A stretch of 64,000 nucleotides of DNA. Source: Clostridia bacterium (lineage in GTDB: Bacteria; Bacillota; Clostridia; Oscillospirales; Acutalibacteraceae). Shown one piece after another: positions 46,352-55,093 of this stretch. How positions within the stretch are numbered: the first letter of the stretch is position 1; each line of letters opens with the position of its first letter. Below the pieces are notes generated by a model. The model ran no database searches. It had not been told where the DNA came from and worked only from the letters and a program-made list of their open reading frames with translations. The position numbers and the translations under genes were made by a program. The DNA lies in contig JAFYLQ010000063.1 of assembly GCA_017550105.1 (NCBI GenBank), positions 96,367-160,366 of the forward strand, in the 5' to 3' direction.

Positions 46352-47617
46352 TTATTCTTCAGTTACGCTTGCCTTGTATGCTGCTACGGCCTCATCGTAA
46401 GCCTTCATTGTTTCCTCTGTGGGAACGTACTCTGCCCTTTCGGTGTTAACGATTGTAGGAGCACTGCCGTCTGAATGGTAGCAGGGTGTAAGGAAATCGT
46501 TTTCGTAAAGAAGTCTGTCTTCCTCTTTGCGGAAGTCGGGAATATCATAGGGCTTGCCGTATTCAAGTGCACTTCTGTGACCTAAAATTGCAACGGAAGC
46601 CATTGTTGTTGCAAAATACTCGTCAAAAATGGGCTTTCTGTTTTCACGGATAGCGTTAAAGAATTCTCTGACAATAAAGAAGTCGCCACCGCCGTGGCCT
46701 GCTTTTTCTGCAGCCTCTTTTGCATCAGGCTCAAAGTCTGCTTCATAGGAGCTTACTCTTTCCATTCCCTCGGGAGTATGCTCTGCATTGAAGGAAAGAA
46801 GAACCTTGCCGTCCTCTGCACGAAGATTTTCAATCTGACCAAGCTCACCGCATACACGGTATGTGTTTGCGTGACCGCCGAAATGTGACCAACCTGTTAC
46901 ACGGAAAACAGAGTCATCATCGTTAAGAATTGTTACAACGGCACTTCTGTCGGGCAAACGCCAATAAAGGTCGCCACCGCCGTTTTCTGCATTAAGAGGA
47001 CCGAAAACGGGCATTGCAGTAACACGCTTGGGGAAGGCACCCGTAATGTACATAAGGGGGCCTAAGGAGTGGGTTATGTAATAAATTCTGGGGATATGGT
47101 ATCTCCAATGCTTTGATGTGGGGCAATAGTGAGCAATTTCCTTCTGAGAAATAATGGGATGGTTGTACTCACCCTCACAGAACAACGCCTTACCGAGAAC
47201 ACCGGAGCGATAAACCTTACGCATTTCCTGATTGAATTTCATAAAGGGATAGTTTTCAGCAATCATATAATATGCCTTGCTCTTTTCACAGGCTCTTACA
47301 AGCTGAACGCCCTCACCCATTGAAATGTTTGAAGTACACTCACTTAAAACGTGAATATTCTTTTCAAGAGCCTTAATTGCATATGGAGTATGCTCGTGGA
47401 AGTAGTTGCAAAGGAAAACCGCTTCAAGACCCTCGTGATTTATAAATTCATCAAAATCTGTATAAGTGGTAACACCCTCGTGCTCCGCTTTTGCTTTTTT
47501 AAGTTTTTCCTCGTCAAAGTCGCAAACAGCTACAACCTCACCGTTATTTGCGGCAACACCGTCGTAAAAACCACTGCCTCGACCAAGACCGAAAATACCG
47601 AATTTTATTTTATCCAT
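46352..47617 (-). CDS. Gfo/Idh/MocA-family oxidoreductase
   Basis: 421 residues. The Rossmann start KFGIFGLGRGSGF binds NAD(P), and the C-terminal substrate domain carries the usual E-x-x-H type residues. Such enzymes oxidise or epimerise sugars or act as NAD-dependent glycosidases. I start at MDKIKFG with GGAGG upstream. It has its own promoter inside a long inverted repeat and leads toward the zinc-ribbon and GH3 genes. Confidence 0.88.
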   Translation of the reverse strand: MDKIKFGIFGLGRGSGFYDGVAANNGEVVAVCDFDEEKLKKAKAEHEGVTTYTDFDEFINHEGLEAVFLCNYFHEHTPYAIKALEKNIHVLSECTSNISMGEGVQLVRACEKSKAYYMIAENYPFMKFNQEMRKVYRSGVLGKALFCEGEYNHPIISQKEIAHYCPTSKHWRYHIPRIYYITHSLGPLMYITGAFPKRVTAMPVFGPLNAENGGGDLYWRLPDRSAVVTILNDDDSVFRVTGWSHFGGHANTYRVCGELGQIENLRAEDGKVLLSFNAEHTPEGMERVSSYEADFEPDAKEAAEKAGHGGGDFFIVREFFNAIRENRKPIFDEYFATTMASVAILGHRSALEYGKPYDIPDFRKEEDRLLYENDFLTPCYHSDGSAPTIVNTERAEYVPTEETMKAYDEAVAAYKASVTEE

Positions 47618-47641
47618 AACCAAAACCTCCGTAGGTTAAAA

Positions 47642-47693
47642 TACTGGCTTCATATTACCACATATTTCTATATAGGTAAATATAAAACCAGTA
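47642..47693 (-). promoter_or_regulatory. Promoter within an 18-bp inverted-repeat operator (Gfo/Idh gene)
   Basis: Minus strand: -35 TTTACC (47675-47680), 17-bp spacer, -10 TAATAT (47652-47657). Arms TACTGGCTTCATATTACC (47642-47659) and GGTAAATATAAAACCAGTA (47675-47693) are near-perfect inverses and cover both boxes. This suggests control by a sugar-responsive regulator (for example LacI, GntR or AraC type); none is encoded next to it. Confidence 0.65.
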
Positions 47694-47753
47694 CAAAAAA
47701 TTTTTATTTTTTTAAACAAATATCACTAAATATCAGAGTAAATAGCCTAAAAA

Positions 47754-49250
47754 TCAGGAATTGAAATTATCCGCATAGCCCATAACGTTCTGCTGACGTC
47801 TTTCACTGAGTTCTGCATACATCCAGTCACGCTTCTGACGTGAGATGGGCCACAGGAATTTAGGCACAATTCTGAGAATACCTGTAACTGTGGGTATGAT
47901 TGTGCACAGAGCAAACTCCCAGAATTTTGTCCTATCATTCTGAGCACCCACCTCAAGCCCCTGCACGTAGCCGATTTTCTTCATAATAAGGCTTGTAACA
48001 GAGCCTAAAAGGGCGCTTTGCACCTTGAGAATAAGTCCTTTTGCAACGCCCGTGGTAGCTTCCATACGGTAGCCGTTCTTCCACTCGCAATAGTCCATAG
48101 CCTCGTTCCAGAGGTCGGCGTTAATAACCTTTGAAATACCCCACGACCATTTCACAAACCATTCCTTAAGACCGAAGGCTATACACATAGGCACAGTCCG
48201 TTTAAACATCTTTTTGTTGTCGGTCATACCGAAAAGGAACAGGGCAATTGATATGGCACTGTTATAAACGTCATTAAAAATCCACAGGGATTTTGATGAA
48301 AAACGCTTTCTTAAGGGGCCTACAAAGGCATAGCTCAGGCTTCCGTTTGCCGAAGAAGGTATATTCAACAGGGTAATAAGCGAATAATTACCCAAAACGT
48401 CTATAAAGTAGTTTGCCTCGCTTTTACTGATTGAGAAGTTGCCCAAAAATTCGGAGGTGCACATCAAAAGCACGGGATAGTTGGACACAATTGCCCTCAT
48501 ACCCTGAGTGACGCTCGGTTTTTCAATGGATTGGGGCACACGCTCCTTTGACTGCATAAAGAACCAGAAGGTACAAAGGGAGGATATAAGTGCCGTACTG
48601 CTACCCATTACCATAAAGACAGAGCTAAGCTTCCACGGTACAACCTTGTTGTTAACAAGGTCTATCAGAATACCCATTATATAACGGGGCAAATCCTCAC
48701 CCATAAAGCCCGTAAGAAGCTCCGCAAGGGTTATAAGGCGGATACGCTCGTTGGGGTTGGGTGTAATTGTGGACATATAACCGCTTTTTGCAACATTTGT
48801 AAACGTACCTGCAGTTTCATTTATAATTGCAAAAAAGTAATAGTAAATAAGCTTGGGCAAATAAGTGCCACCGGTTGTGCCGAAGAACAAGGGCAAAAGC
48901 CAGGTGAACACACCCATAATGGTAAGGGGTATCTGCATACCCACAAGATAGGGTCTGAATTTACCTATTCGTGTTCTTGTGCTGTCAACAATAACCGAAA
49001 CAAAGGTATCGTTAACTATATCCCACGCGGCGGTTACAAGGTTCATTACCGCACTTACGGTAAAGTCAATATTAACTACGTCCCATATATATCGCTCAGA
49101 AAAGGAGTTAATGTTAAAGGTGTTTGACCAGTCGTTAAGAAGGTACGAAACCGTTTCCTTAACGCCTACGTAGTTGTGACCCTCGTAATAACGGACGCTT
49201 TCATCGGCTGTGGCAACCTGTGTGGAAGCAATCACTTCATTTTCACTCAT
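47754..49250 (-). CDS. MFS transporter of the glycoside-pentoside-hexuronide (GPH) cation symporter type
   Basis: 498 residues with about 12 spans. The early segment WDIVNDTFVSVIVDSTRTR and GKFRPYLVG match the GPH signature loop. It likely imports oligosaccharides released by GH16, for later GH3 cleavage. It overlaps the preceding gene by 4 bases (ATGA). The N-terminal tail of about 25 residues before the first helix is longer than usual. Confidence 0.82.
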   Translation of the reverse strand: MSENEVIASTQVATADESVRYYEGHNYVGVKETVSYLLNDWSNTFNINSFSERYIWDVVNIDFTVSAVMNLVTAAWDIVNDTFVSVIVDSTRTRIGKFRPYLVGMQIPLTIMGVFTWLLPLFFGTTGGTYLPKLIYYYFFAIINETAGTFTNVAKSGYMSTITPNPNERIRLITLAELLTGFMGEDLPRYIMGILIDLVNNKVVPWKLSSVFMVMGSSTALISSLCTFWFFMQSKERVPQSIEKPSVTQGMRAIVSNYPVLLMCTSEFLGNFSISKSEANYFIDVLGNYSLITLLNIPSSANGSLSYAFVGPLRKRFSSKSLWIFNDVYNSAISIALFLFGMTDNKKMFKRTVPMCIAFGLKEWFVKWSWGISKVINADLWNEAMDYCEWKNGYRMEATTGVAKGLILKVQSALLGSVTSLIMKKIGYVQGLEVGAQNDRTKFWEFALCTIIPTVTGILRIVPKFLWPISRQKRDWMYAELSERRQQNVMGYADNFNS

Positions 49251-50398
49251 TTTGCCACCTCCTCAGTATTTTCACCATCGTTTACGTATACGGTGCATTG
49301 GTCGGTAAAGATTTTACCCAGATACTCTAACTCAACGGTTATTATAACGGGGGTATCGCTACACTTAACACCTGTAACGTAACCCATTTCATCAACTGTA
49401 GCAACCTTTTCATCCGATGAAATAAATCGAACGGTATAATCGCTGTAGTCCTCAAGCTGAGCGCTTACAGTAAGGGCTACCTCACCCTTTTCGTTAACCG
49501 TTACTTCATCCTCAAGAAGGTCGATACCCGCATAAAAATACTCGTACCTTTGAGTAACGCAATATGTAAACTGAACTTCCTTTTCACCGAACACCGAAAG
49601 CCTTTCAATGAAATTAAAATCGCCTTTTACGTTGTAATTCCTTTGAATCTCCACGTATTCGATTTCGTCGGTAATTCTGTTAACCTTTGCTTTAATATAG
49701 AATTTATCGGGGGTTACCTCAACTGACGAAATCTTGCATTCGGATGCTATTTTATCATTGATAGCGTCGATTCCATCGGCTAAATCCTTAACCCCAAAGG
49801 TGGATTTTTCTGCCTCGTTGACTACGTATTTTCCGTCAAGCTCAAGGTCAATATAATAAAAATCCCCGTCAACAATCGTTCCGTCCTCGTTAAGAAGATT
49901 TTTGCCCGTGTCATCAACTGCACCTACGGTAAAGCTGCCCTTTAGATTATCCGAGGGTTCAAGCTCAAGCAACGGCTTTTCGCCTGTATTTTCACCAAAA
50001 ACACCCGTTACGTCGTCACCGTAAAGCCCATCGACTAAAGGAATAAAATAATTCTTGGCATAGGCAAAGATATTTTTATCTCTGTCACTTGCATTGCCGT
50101 CCTTATCCAAAACCACAATATTGCCATCATCAACGCTTACGTCGGTAAATGAATTCACCTTTATAAAATCGTTGCCTATGGCTTCGTTTGTTAAATTATA
50201 TAAGTAGTCGATAAGCTTTTCGTCTGTAAGCTTAGTTTTACTTTCTGCATTAACCATGGTACTGACTGCGCCCGAGTCGTCACCGTCAATATTTTTAACG
50301 GTAACAACCAACGTTACCATACAAAGCACCATTGCAAGCAAGCTACAAGCGCCGAACAAAACGAACTGTTTTTTCTTACTTGTTCCTTTTTTACTCAA
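49247..50398 (-). CDS. Single-span extracytoplasmic protein with Big2-like domain
   Basis: 383 residues. A basic N-terminus and one membrane helix (about 12-34) anchor a large outer domain. Residues about 290-370 (VTVNEKGEVALTVSA..., SSDEKVATVDEMGYVTGV) form a bacterial Ig-like Big2 domain. The middle is unrecognised. It overlaps both neighbours by 4 bases, so it is tightly coupled with the GPH transporter and the zinc-ribbon gene. Confidence 0.7.
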   Translation of the reverse strand: MSKKGTSKKKQFVLFGACSLLAMVLCMVTLVVTVKNIDGDDSGAVSTMVNAESKTKLTDEKLIDYLYNLTNEAIGNDFIKVNSFTDVSVDDGNIVVLDKDGNASDRDKNIFAYAKNYFIPLVDGLYGDDVTGVFGENTGEKPLLELEPSDNLKGSFTVGAVDDTGKNLLNEDGTIVDGDFYYIDLELDGKYVVNEAEKSTFGVKDLADGIDAINDKIASECKISSVEVTPDKFYIKAKVNRITDEIEYVEIQRNYNVKGDFNFIERLSVFGEKEVQFTYCVTQRYEYFYAGIDLLEDEVTVNEKGEVALTVSAQLEDYSDYTVRFISSDEKVATVDEMGYVTGVKCSDTPVIITVELEYLGKIFTDQCTVYVNDGENTEEVAK

Positions 50399-51210
50399 GA
50401 AGGGTCACCACCCTTCTCCTGATTTTCGGGTGAAGCGAAAACGGGCAACGGCAAATCATCAATATTGACCTCGCCCTTTTTAATGCGCTTACGCATTTCA
50501 ACCCTTTTAAGGTCAAGCTCATCTATTTCGGCAGATATATTCTTTTTAATCACAAGGTGATTAAGCACAAAAATCATCAGGAATACAAGGCAACATACAA
50601 TTGCGCCAACACCCGATTTTGCAACTAAAATCCCACCGAAAACAGAGGGAATTATAAAACTGAGAACCGCACAAGCAATGCAAAGAACAATACCTGCAAC
50701 AGATAACACACGCATTGCCCTTGCGCCCTTTCGGATATTCAAAAATGATAAAATTAAGGCAACAAATACCCCGAGTCCCGCAAGAACCATAAGCACAAAA
50801 AGACCCAAAAAGCCAAGGCAGAGCCCCGCTTCGGTGGGGGTATAACCCAACAAATCAAGCAGTAGCATTAAGGTTCCGTCGGAAAAGCCATTATAAATAC
50901 CCAAGGCACTGAGGGTGAATTTTGAATTAATTACGTCAAGACTTGTGCTAACCGTAAGAAAGGGTATAAAAATACTGCCGATGGCAAGAACCATTGCAAC
51001 GATTCTTAAAATCTGCAAGGGTCCCTTAATAAAATTGGCTTTAAGCCTTGCAATAATTATATGTGCCGTAGCATACTCCAGCTCGCATTTTTTTGCATCC
51101 CTGGTAAGCAATTCCTTTTGCTGACTGTAAAAAATATTTACTCCGCAATGCTTACAGTTGGGCGCAAGGTCAAATCTGCCGATTTCACCGCCACAATTGG
51201 GGCATTTCAT
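50395..51210 (-). CDS. Zinc-ribbon membrane protein
   Basis: 271 residues. A four-Cys ribbon at the start (MKCPNCGG... CKHCG) is followed by about four membrane spans (roughly 62-84, 128-155, 165-190, 195-216) and a charged cytoplasmic tail. It resembles the widespread zinc-ribbon-plus-TM proteins of Firmicutes with no known role. It overlaps the Big2-like gene by 4 bases. Confidence 0.68.
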   Translation of the reverse strand: MKCPNCGGEIGRFDLAPNCKHCGVNIFYSQQKELLTRDAKKCELEYATAHIIIARLKANFIKGPLQILRIVAMVLAIGSIFIPFLTVSTSLDVINSKFTLSALGIYNGFSDGTLMLLLDLLGYTPTEAGLCLGFLGLFVLMVLAGLGVFVALILSFLNIRKGARAMRVLSVAGIVLCIACAVLSFIIPSVFGGILVAKSGVGAIVCCLVFLMIFVLNHLVIKKNISAEIDELDLKRVEMRKRIKKGEVNIDDLPLPVFASPENQEKGGDPS

Positions 51211-51236
51211 TTTTAAACCTCCCCTTTTTCAGTTTT

Positions 51237-53576
51237 TTAATCAAAGAGATCTCCGAATATAAGCTTGAAGTCATCCTTGTCCGGTATAGCGTATTTGAAT
51301 ATAGCGAATATAGCAAGACCACCAAAACCTACAATTAAATCAAGCACAATTAAAATCGGAACACCTGCGCACAAAAACATAAAAAAGAACACAAGCGCAA
51401 CAAGTGCTATTACAAGCCCTAACGTAGAAGGCTTGAAGCCACTCTTTTCTTCTTTTTCAATCTCCTTTAATTCAAGGATTTTGTCGGTTTTGTTTGAGGA
51501 AATATTCAAAGAATATAAAACCTTAGTGGCAGTTGTAACAGCCTCTGCATCCTTTGTTTTTTCTGATACAACGTAATAAATGCTGTCTTCGTCATAGGTC
51601 TTGGCATCTAAGATGTCATAAATCAGTTTTCTTTTACCGCTACCCGAAAAGTCAACCATATAAACCGAGCTTGCCTTGTCATCGGTAGAAGCAAACACAA
51701 TCCTGTCTTCCTTAACCAATAGCACTTCCTTTACATCTTCGCAAAGCTCCTGTAAATTAGAGCCGTCCATTCTGACCTTAACCAAGTCATCATTGCTGTT
51801 TATGTAATATAAATAGCCGTTTTTCAGTTCAACAAACTTTTCAATATCAGCGGCAACAACCTTAAAGTCAGTACCGTCAAGACGGGCTTTACATAGAACG
51901 GAGTTATAGCCTATCCTACGCACAAAGTAAATAAAGCCGCCCTGCTCCAATAAAACCTCGCTTATATAAAGAGGCCATTCCTTTCTTTCTGAACCATCAA
52001 GGTTAGCGTTAATCAAGGTCTTGTTTTTAGAATTGCCGATATAATAGAAAATTTTGTTCTGTATTATGTGACAGAAGCTGTAAATGTTTTTCTCAATAAG
52101 TATTTCTTCATCAGAATCAAAATACCTGATATAAAGATTTTTGTTTTTATCGTTCGGCATATCCTTGGTATACACCACAAAATCCTTACCGAGAGATTCA
52201 ACAGTTATTTTATTACCAATTATTTCAATTATTTTTAAAGTGTCAACGTTAATAATTGACGTAGCATTTACCAATTTGTTTTTATCATTTTTAACCTTAT
52301 GGGTATAAACAATTTTATCGTTTTCACTCGTAACAACCGCTTTGACATTTTCAACAATTGTTGTTAACGCACCGGTGCTTAAATCCAATACCTCTATTTT
52401 ATGTTTGGTGCTTTCATCCTCTTTGTAGGAAAGCAAAAATGCTCTTCTGTCATAAGCATAAATAGAAGTTTTTTTGAACTTTTTTGTTTTATCAATTTTT
52501 GTATTGGTTTTTTGTGTGAAATCGTATTTCCTGAGATTGCCTAAATCATCCAGATAATAAAGCGTATCCGCATAATTTGTGATAATCTGACTTATTCTTC
52601 TGATTAAAATTTCTGAAGAAATCTTGCCGTTTTCGGTTTTGTGCAGGTTAAATACAGTGTCAACGGGTTCTTTTTTGAAATAGTACTGTTTTCCGCCTAT
52701 TTCAAGAATATCCAAAATAAGATAATACCTATTAATTTCACTGATTAATTTTTCACTGTCGGAATAGCCCTTTAACCCGTATAAAACGTTCAAAGCCTCA
52801 ACGTAATTTTTTTCTGAAAGCAAAGAAACCGCTTTGTTATATTCTGCCTGAGCATCTATTCCCTGTGCGGCAAGCTGGTTTGCAATAGCAAGGCTTTTCT
52901 CAGCAACGTAAGCTTTAACCTCAGGAATATCCTCAACTGCATCATATAATACAAGGGTACTGTTATTCTTAACGTTCTGAAGGTAATCGGTATATTCATT
53001 TATTTCCGCTGTATCAGCACCATATTTACGGGCTTTGGCAAGTGCTTTTTCTACGTCGGAAAAAATTCTTTCTTTTGAAGCATAGATGGATTTGGATATT
53101 CTTCTATACGCATCAAATACACTATATGATTCAAGATTATCCTTTTTATATTCTTCTATTACCTTTTCCAATAACGCTCTGCAGCCCTCGACCTTGTGAG
53201 CAAATGGCACCAACAACGCTTTAACGTATGCAAACCAAGTATTTTTATCATCTGCCGATGAGGTTTTAAGGGAAGCCACAAGCTCGTCAATTGTTTTTAT
53301 AGATAAGCTTTGAGCATAAATAAATGAGTCCCAGTCATATTCCTCAAAAAACTGCTCCATATACGCCACTGCTGATGAAGACGTCTTTATACCTTCAACA
53401 CGCAACACACCACCGAAGCCTACTTCTGTATTTTTAATGACGGGTGCAGCCACTTCGGTAACCGGAACGATAGAGTTGCCGCAATAGACACAAACAATAA
53501 CGTCCTTTTCGTTTTCTGCCTTAAGACTTGCTCCACAGGTGGGACATTTCATCAATTTCAAATTTGCTTTAGCCAT
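51237..53576 (-). CDS. Zinc-ribbon protein with beta-propeller (DUF5050-like) and C-terminal membrane spans
   Basis: 779 residues. A four-Cys ribbon (CPTCGA... CVYCG) starts the protein; a helical, TPR-like part runs to about 290 (KNYVEALNVLYGLKGYSDSEK). Repeated blades of the type GGFIYFVRR/ARLDGTDFK and GYLYYIN/VRMDGSNLQ follow (about 300-690). Two spans lie near the end. DUF5050-type propellers have no proven function. The gene lies between a helical protein and the zinc-ribbon membrane protein. Confidence 0.7.
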   Translation of the reverse strand: MAKANLKLMKCPTCGASLKAENEKDVIVCVYCGNSIVPVTEVAAPVIKNTEVGFGGVLRVEGIKTSSSAVAYMEQFFEEYDWDSFIYAQSLSIKTIDELVASLKTSSADDKNTWFAYVKALLVPFAHKVEGCRALLEKVIEEYKKDNLESYSVFDAYRRISKSIYASKERIFSDVEKALAKARKYGADTAEINEYTDYLQNVKNNSTLVLYDAVEDIPEVKAYVAEKSLAIANQLAAQGIDAQAEYNKAVSLLSEKNYVEALNVLYGLKGYSDSEKLISEINRYYLILDILEIGGKQYYFKKEPVDTVFNLHKTENGKISSEILIRRISQIITNYADTLYYLDDLGNLRKYDFTQKTNTKIDKTKKFKKTSIYAYDRRAFLLSYKEDESTKHKIEVLDLSTGALTTIVENVKAVVTSENDKIVYTHKVKNDKNKLVNATSIINVDTLKIIEIIGNKITVESLGKDFVVYTKDMPNDKNKNLYIRYFDSDEEILIEKNIYSFCHIIQNKIFYYIGNSKNKTLINANLDGSERKEWPLYISEVLLEQGGFIYFVRRIGYNSVLCKARLDGTDFKVVAADIEKFVELKNGYLYYINSNDDLVKVRMDGSNLQELCEDVKEVLLVKEDRIVFASTDDKASSVYMVDFSGSGKRKLIYDILDAKTYDEDSIYYVVSEKTKDAEAVTTATKVLYSLNISSNKTDKILELKEIEKEEKSGFKPSTLGLVIALVALVFFFMFLCAGVPILIVLDLIVGFGGLAIFAIFKYAIPDKDDFKLIFGDLFD

Positions 53577-53596
53577 ACCTTTTATCTCCTCAAAAT

Positions 53597-54082
53597 TTAT
53601 TTCTTTTTAAATAATTTACCCAAAAAAGATGTTGTTTCGGTTGCCATATCAATGTAATTAGAGGCTCTTGTGTAGTCATCATAAACATCGTGCTCTATCA
53701 TAGTTTTTCGTCCTTGGGCTATAAGTTCCTCTTCAACTTCAACCATAACGTGGTCAGCAACCTCACTGATTTCGTGTTTTATTATCTCCGAACGATTTTC
53801 CTTGAACATCTGCTTTGCAGTTTCTTTTGCAAAATTCTTTTCCTCTGCCGTCATCTGATAGGGCTTAGGTGTACAACGTGTCAGAAGTAAATTAAATCTG
53901 TCCGAAAGACCGCTTGATGCAAACCTTGCTTCAAATTCGGTGCAATCTGCACAACGTTCTCCCAAAGCATTTATTTCTGCAACGAATGATTGAACCTCGG
54001 GCACCAATTGTTGAGGCACATCATAATATTTATTGAAAAAATCCACTCTGGAATTTACACTGACTCTTACATACTCATTCAT
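53597..54082 (-). CDS. Helical protein, unknown function
   Basis: 161 residues, rich in Glu and Lys, predicted mostly alpha-helical with no signal peptide or membrane span. It has a CADC pair near residue 40 but no second pair. It sits 20 bases before the zinc-ribbon propeller gene and probably works with it. I do not recognise the family. Confidence 0.6.
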   Translation of the reverse strand: MNEYVRVSVNSRVDFFNKYYDVPQQLVPEVQSFVAEINALGERCADCTEFEARFASSGLSDRFNLLLTRCTPKPYQMTAEEKNFAKETAKQMFKENRSEIIKHEISEVADHVMVEVEEELIAQGRKTMIEHDVYDDYTRASNYIDMATETTSFLGKLFKKK

Positions 54083-54105
54083 ACAATCAACCCCTGCGTA
54101 TTTTT

Positions 54106-54999
54106 TTATTTCTGATATATCTTCACGTAATCAACAATGAATTGGCATTGATAGTCATTTTCAAAGCCTTCGAATTTTTCTGCATCGGGTGTGCACAGTG
54201 ATACAATGGGCTGTAGCTTTTCCTCACAAACACCGTTGCCGAAGGTTGAGCGGGTAGTTTCAACGCCGTTTATATAGAAAATGTACTCATCCTCGGTCCA
54301 TTCAAGACCGTAGGTGTTATATTGCTCGTAGGGCTCGGGAACCTTAAAATCGCCCAAAATTGCTGACTGAAAGCCCTCTTTTTCGCCGTCAACACCCGCA
54401 CAGTGTATGGTCGAGGTTATGCAGTCTTCGTCAAAGCACTCAAAAATATCAAGCTCGGCACCACCGACACCACCATTTGAATACTCCGCTTCATAGGGGT
54501 GCTCCGCCTGTAGCCAGAAGGCACTCCAGAAGGCGTCGCCCTCGCTACAGATACAGCGGATTTCAAAATAACCGTTTTTATACCATTCGTGCAGGGCAAT
54601 TTCACCGCCGTACCAGCCCGCACCGTATTCGCCGTCCGCAAGGTATTCACCCGTTAAAACAACGTTACCGTCCTTAAGTGAAACCTGACTTGGTGCGGTA
54701 AAACCGCCACGGTCCGCACCCGAGCCACGATAGTACCATTTATCTGAATCGAGGGTATCACCCTCAAACTCATCGTAAAAAACCAATTCATAGCCACTTA
54801 AATCTATTTCCTGACCACGTGGTGAAACGGGTGTACCGAAAAGAAGCATACTCATAAGCTCAACAACGGCAACGCCACCTGCAACGGCACCTTTAAATGA
54901 AAAATTATCAAAAATACCCTTGAAGCTTTCTGCAGCCTCACGCAGAGCCCAGGCCTCCCTGTAAACGAGCCCTAATTTTTCAATAATCCACTCAACCAT
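54106..54999 (-). CDS. Glycoside hydrolase family 16 (beta-1,3(4)-glucanase-like)
   Basis: 297 residues. The catalytic motif ELDIFE (E182, D184, E187) is intact and lies in the expected beta-jelly-roll context (WYGGEIALHEWYKNGYFEIR; VDYVKIYQ at the end). It hydrolyses laminarin or mixed-linkage glucan. About 60 residues precede the domain; they hold a hydrophobic stretch (37-55) that may be an anchor rather than a cleaved signal. It is the first gene of the leftward unit to the GPH transporter. Confidence 0.87.
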   Translation of the reverse strand: MVEWIIEKLGLVYREAWALREAAESFKGIFDNFSFKGAVAGGVAVVELMSMLLFGTPVSPRGQEIDLSGYELVFYDEFEGDTLDSDKWYYRGSGADRGGFTAPSQVSLKDGNVVLTGEYLADGEYGAGWYGGEIALHEWYKNGYFEIRCICSEGDAFWSAFWLQAEHPYEAEYSNGGVGGAELDIFECFDEDCITSTIHCAGVDGEKEGFQSAILGDFKVPEPYEQYNTYGLEWTEDEYIFYINGVETTRSTFGNGVCEEKLQPIVSLCTPDAEKFEGFENDYQCQFIVDYVKIYQK

Positions 55000-55020
55000 A
55001 CAGTCGCCCCCTTTTTATTA

Positions 55021-55049
55021 ATTCTAACATATTGATGTAATATCTGCAA
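55021..55049 (-). promoter_or_regulatory. Promoter of the GH16 unit
   Basis: Minus strand: -35 TTGCAG (55044-55049), 17-bp spacer, -10 TAGAAT (55021-55026), followed by AAGGGGG before the start codon. Confidence 0.6.
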
Positions 55050-55050
55050 C

Positions 55051-55085
55051 AAAAATCTGCTACCCGAAAGGATAGCAGATTTTTT
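55051..55085. terminator. Terminator of the SulP gene
   Basis: AAAAATCTGCTA pairs with TAGCAGATTTTT, with C/G pairs at the loop and T-tracts on both strands. Confidence 0.88.
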
Positions 55086-55093
55086 TGTATTTA

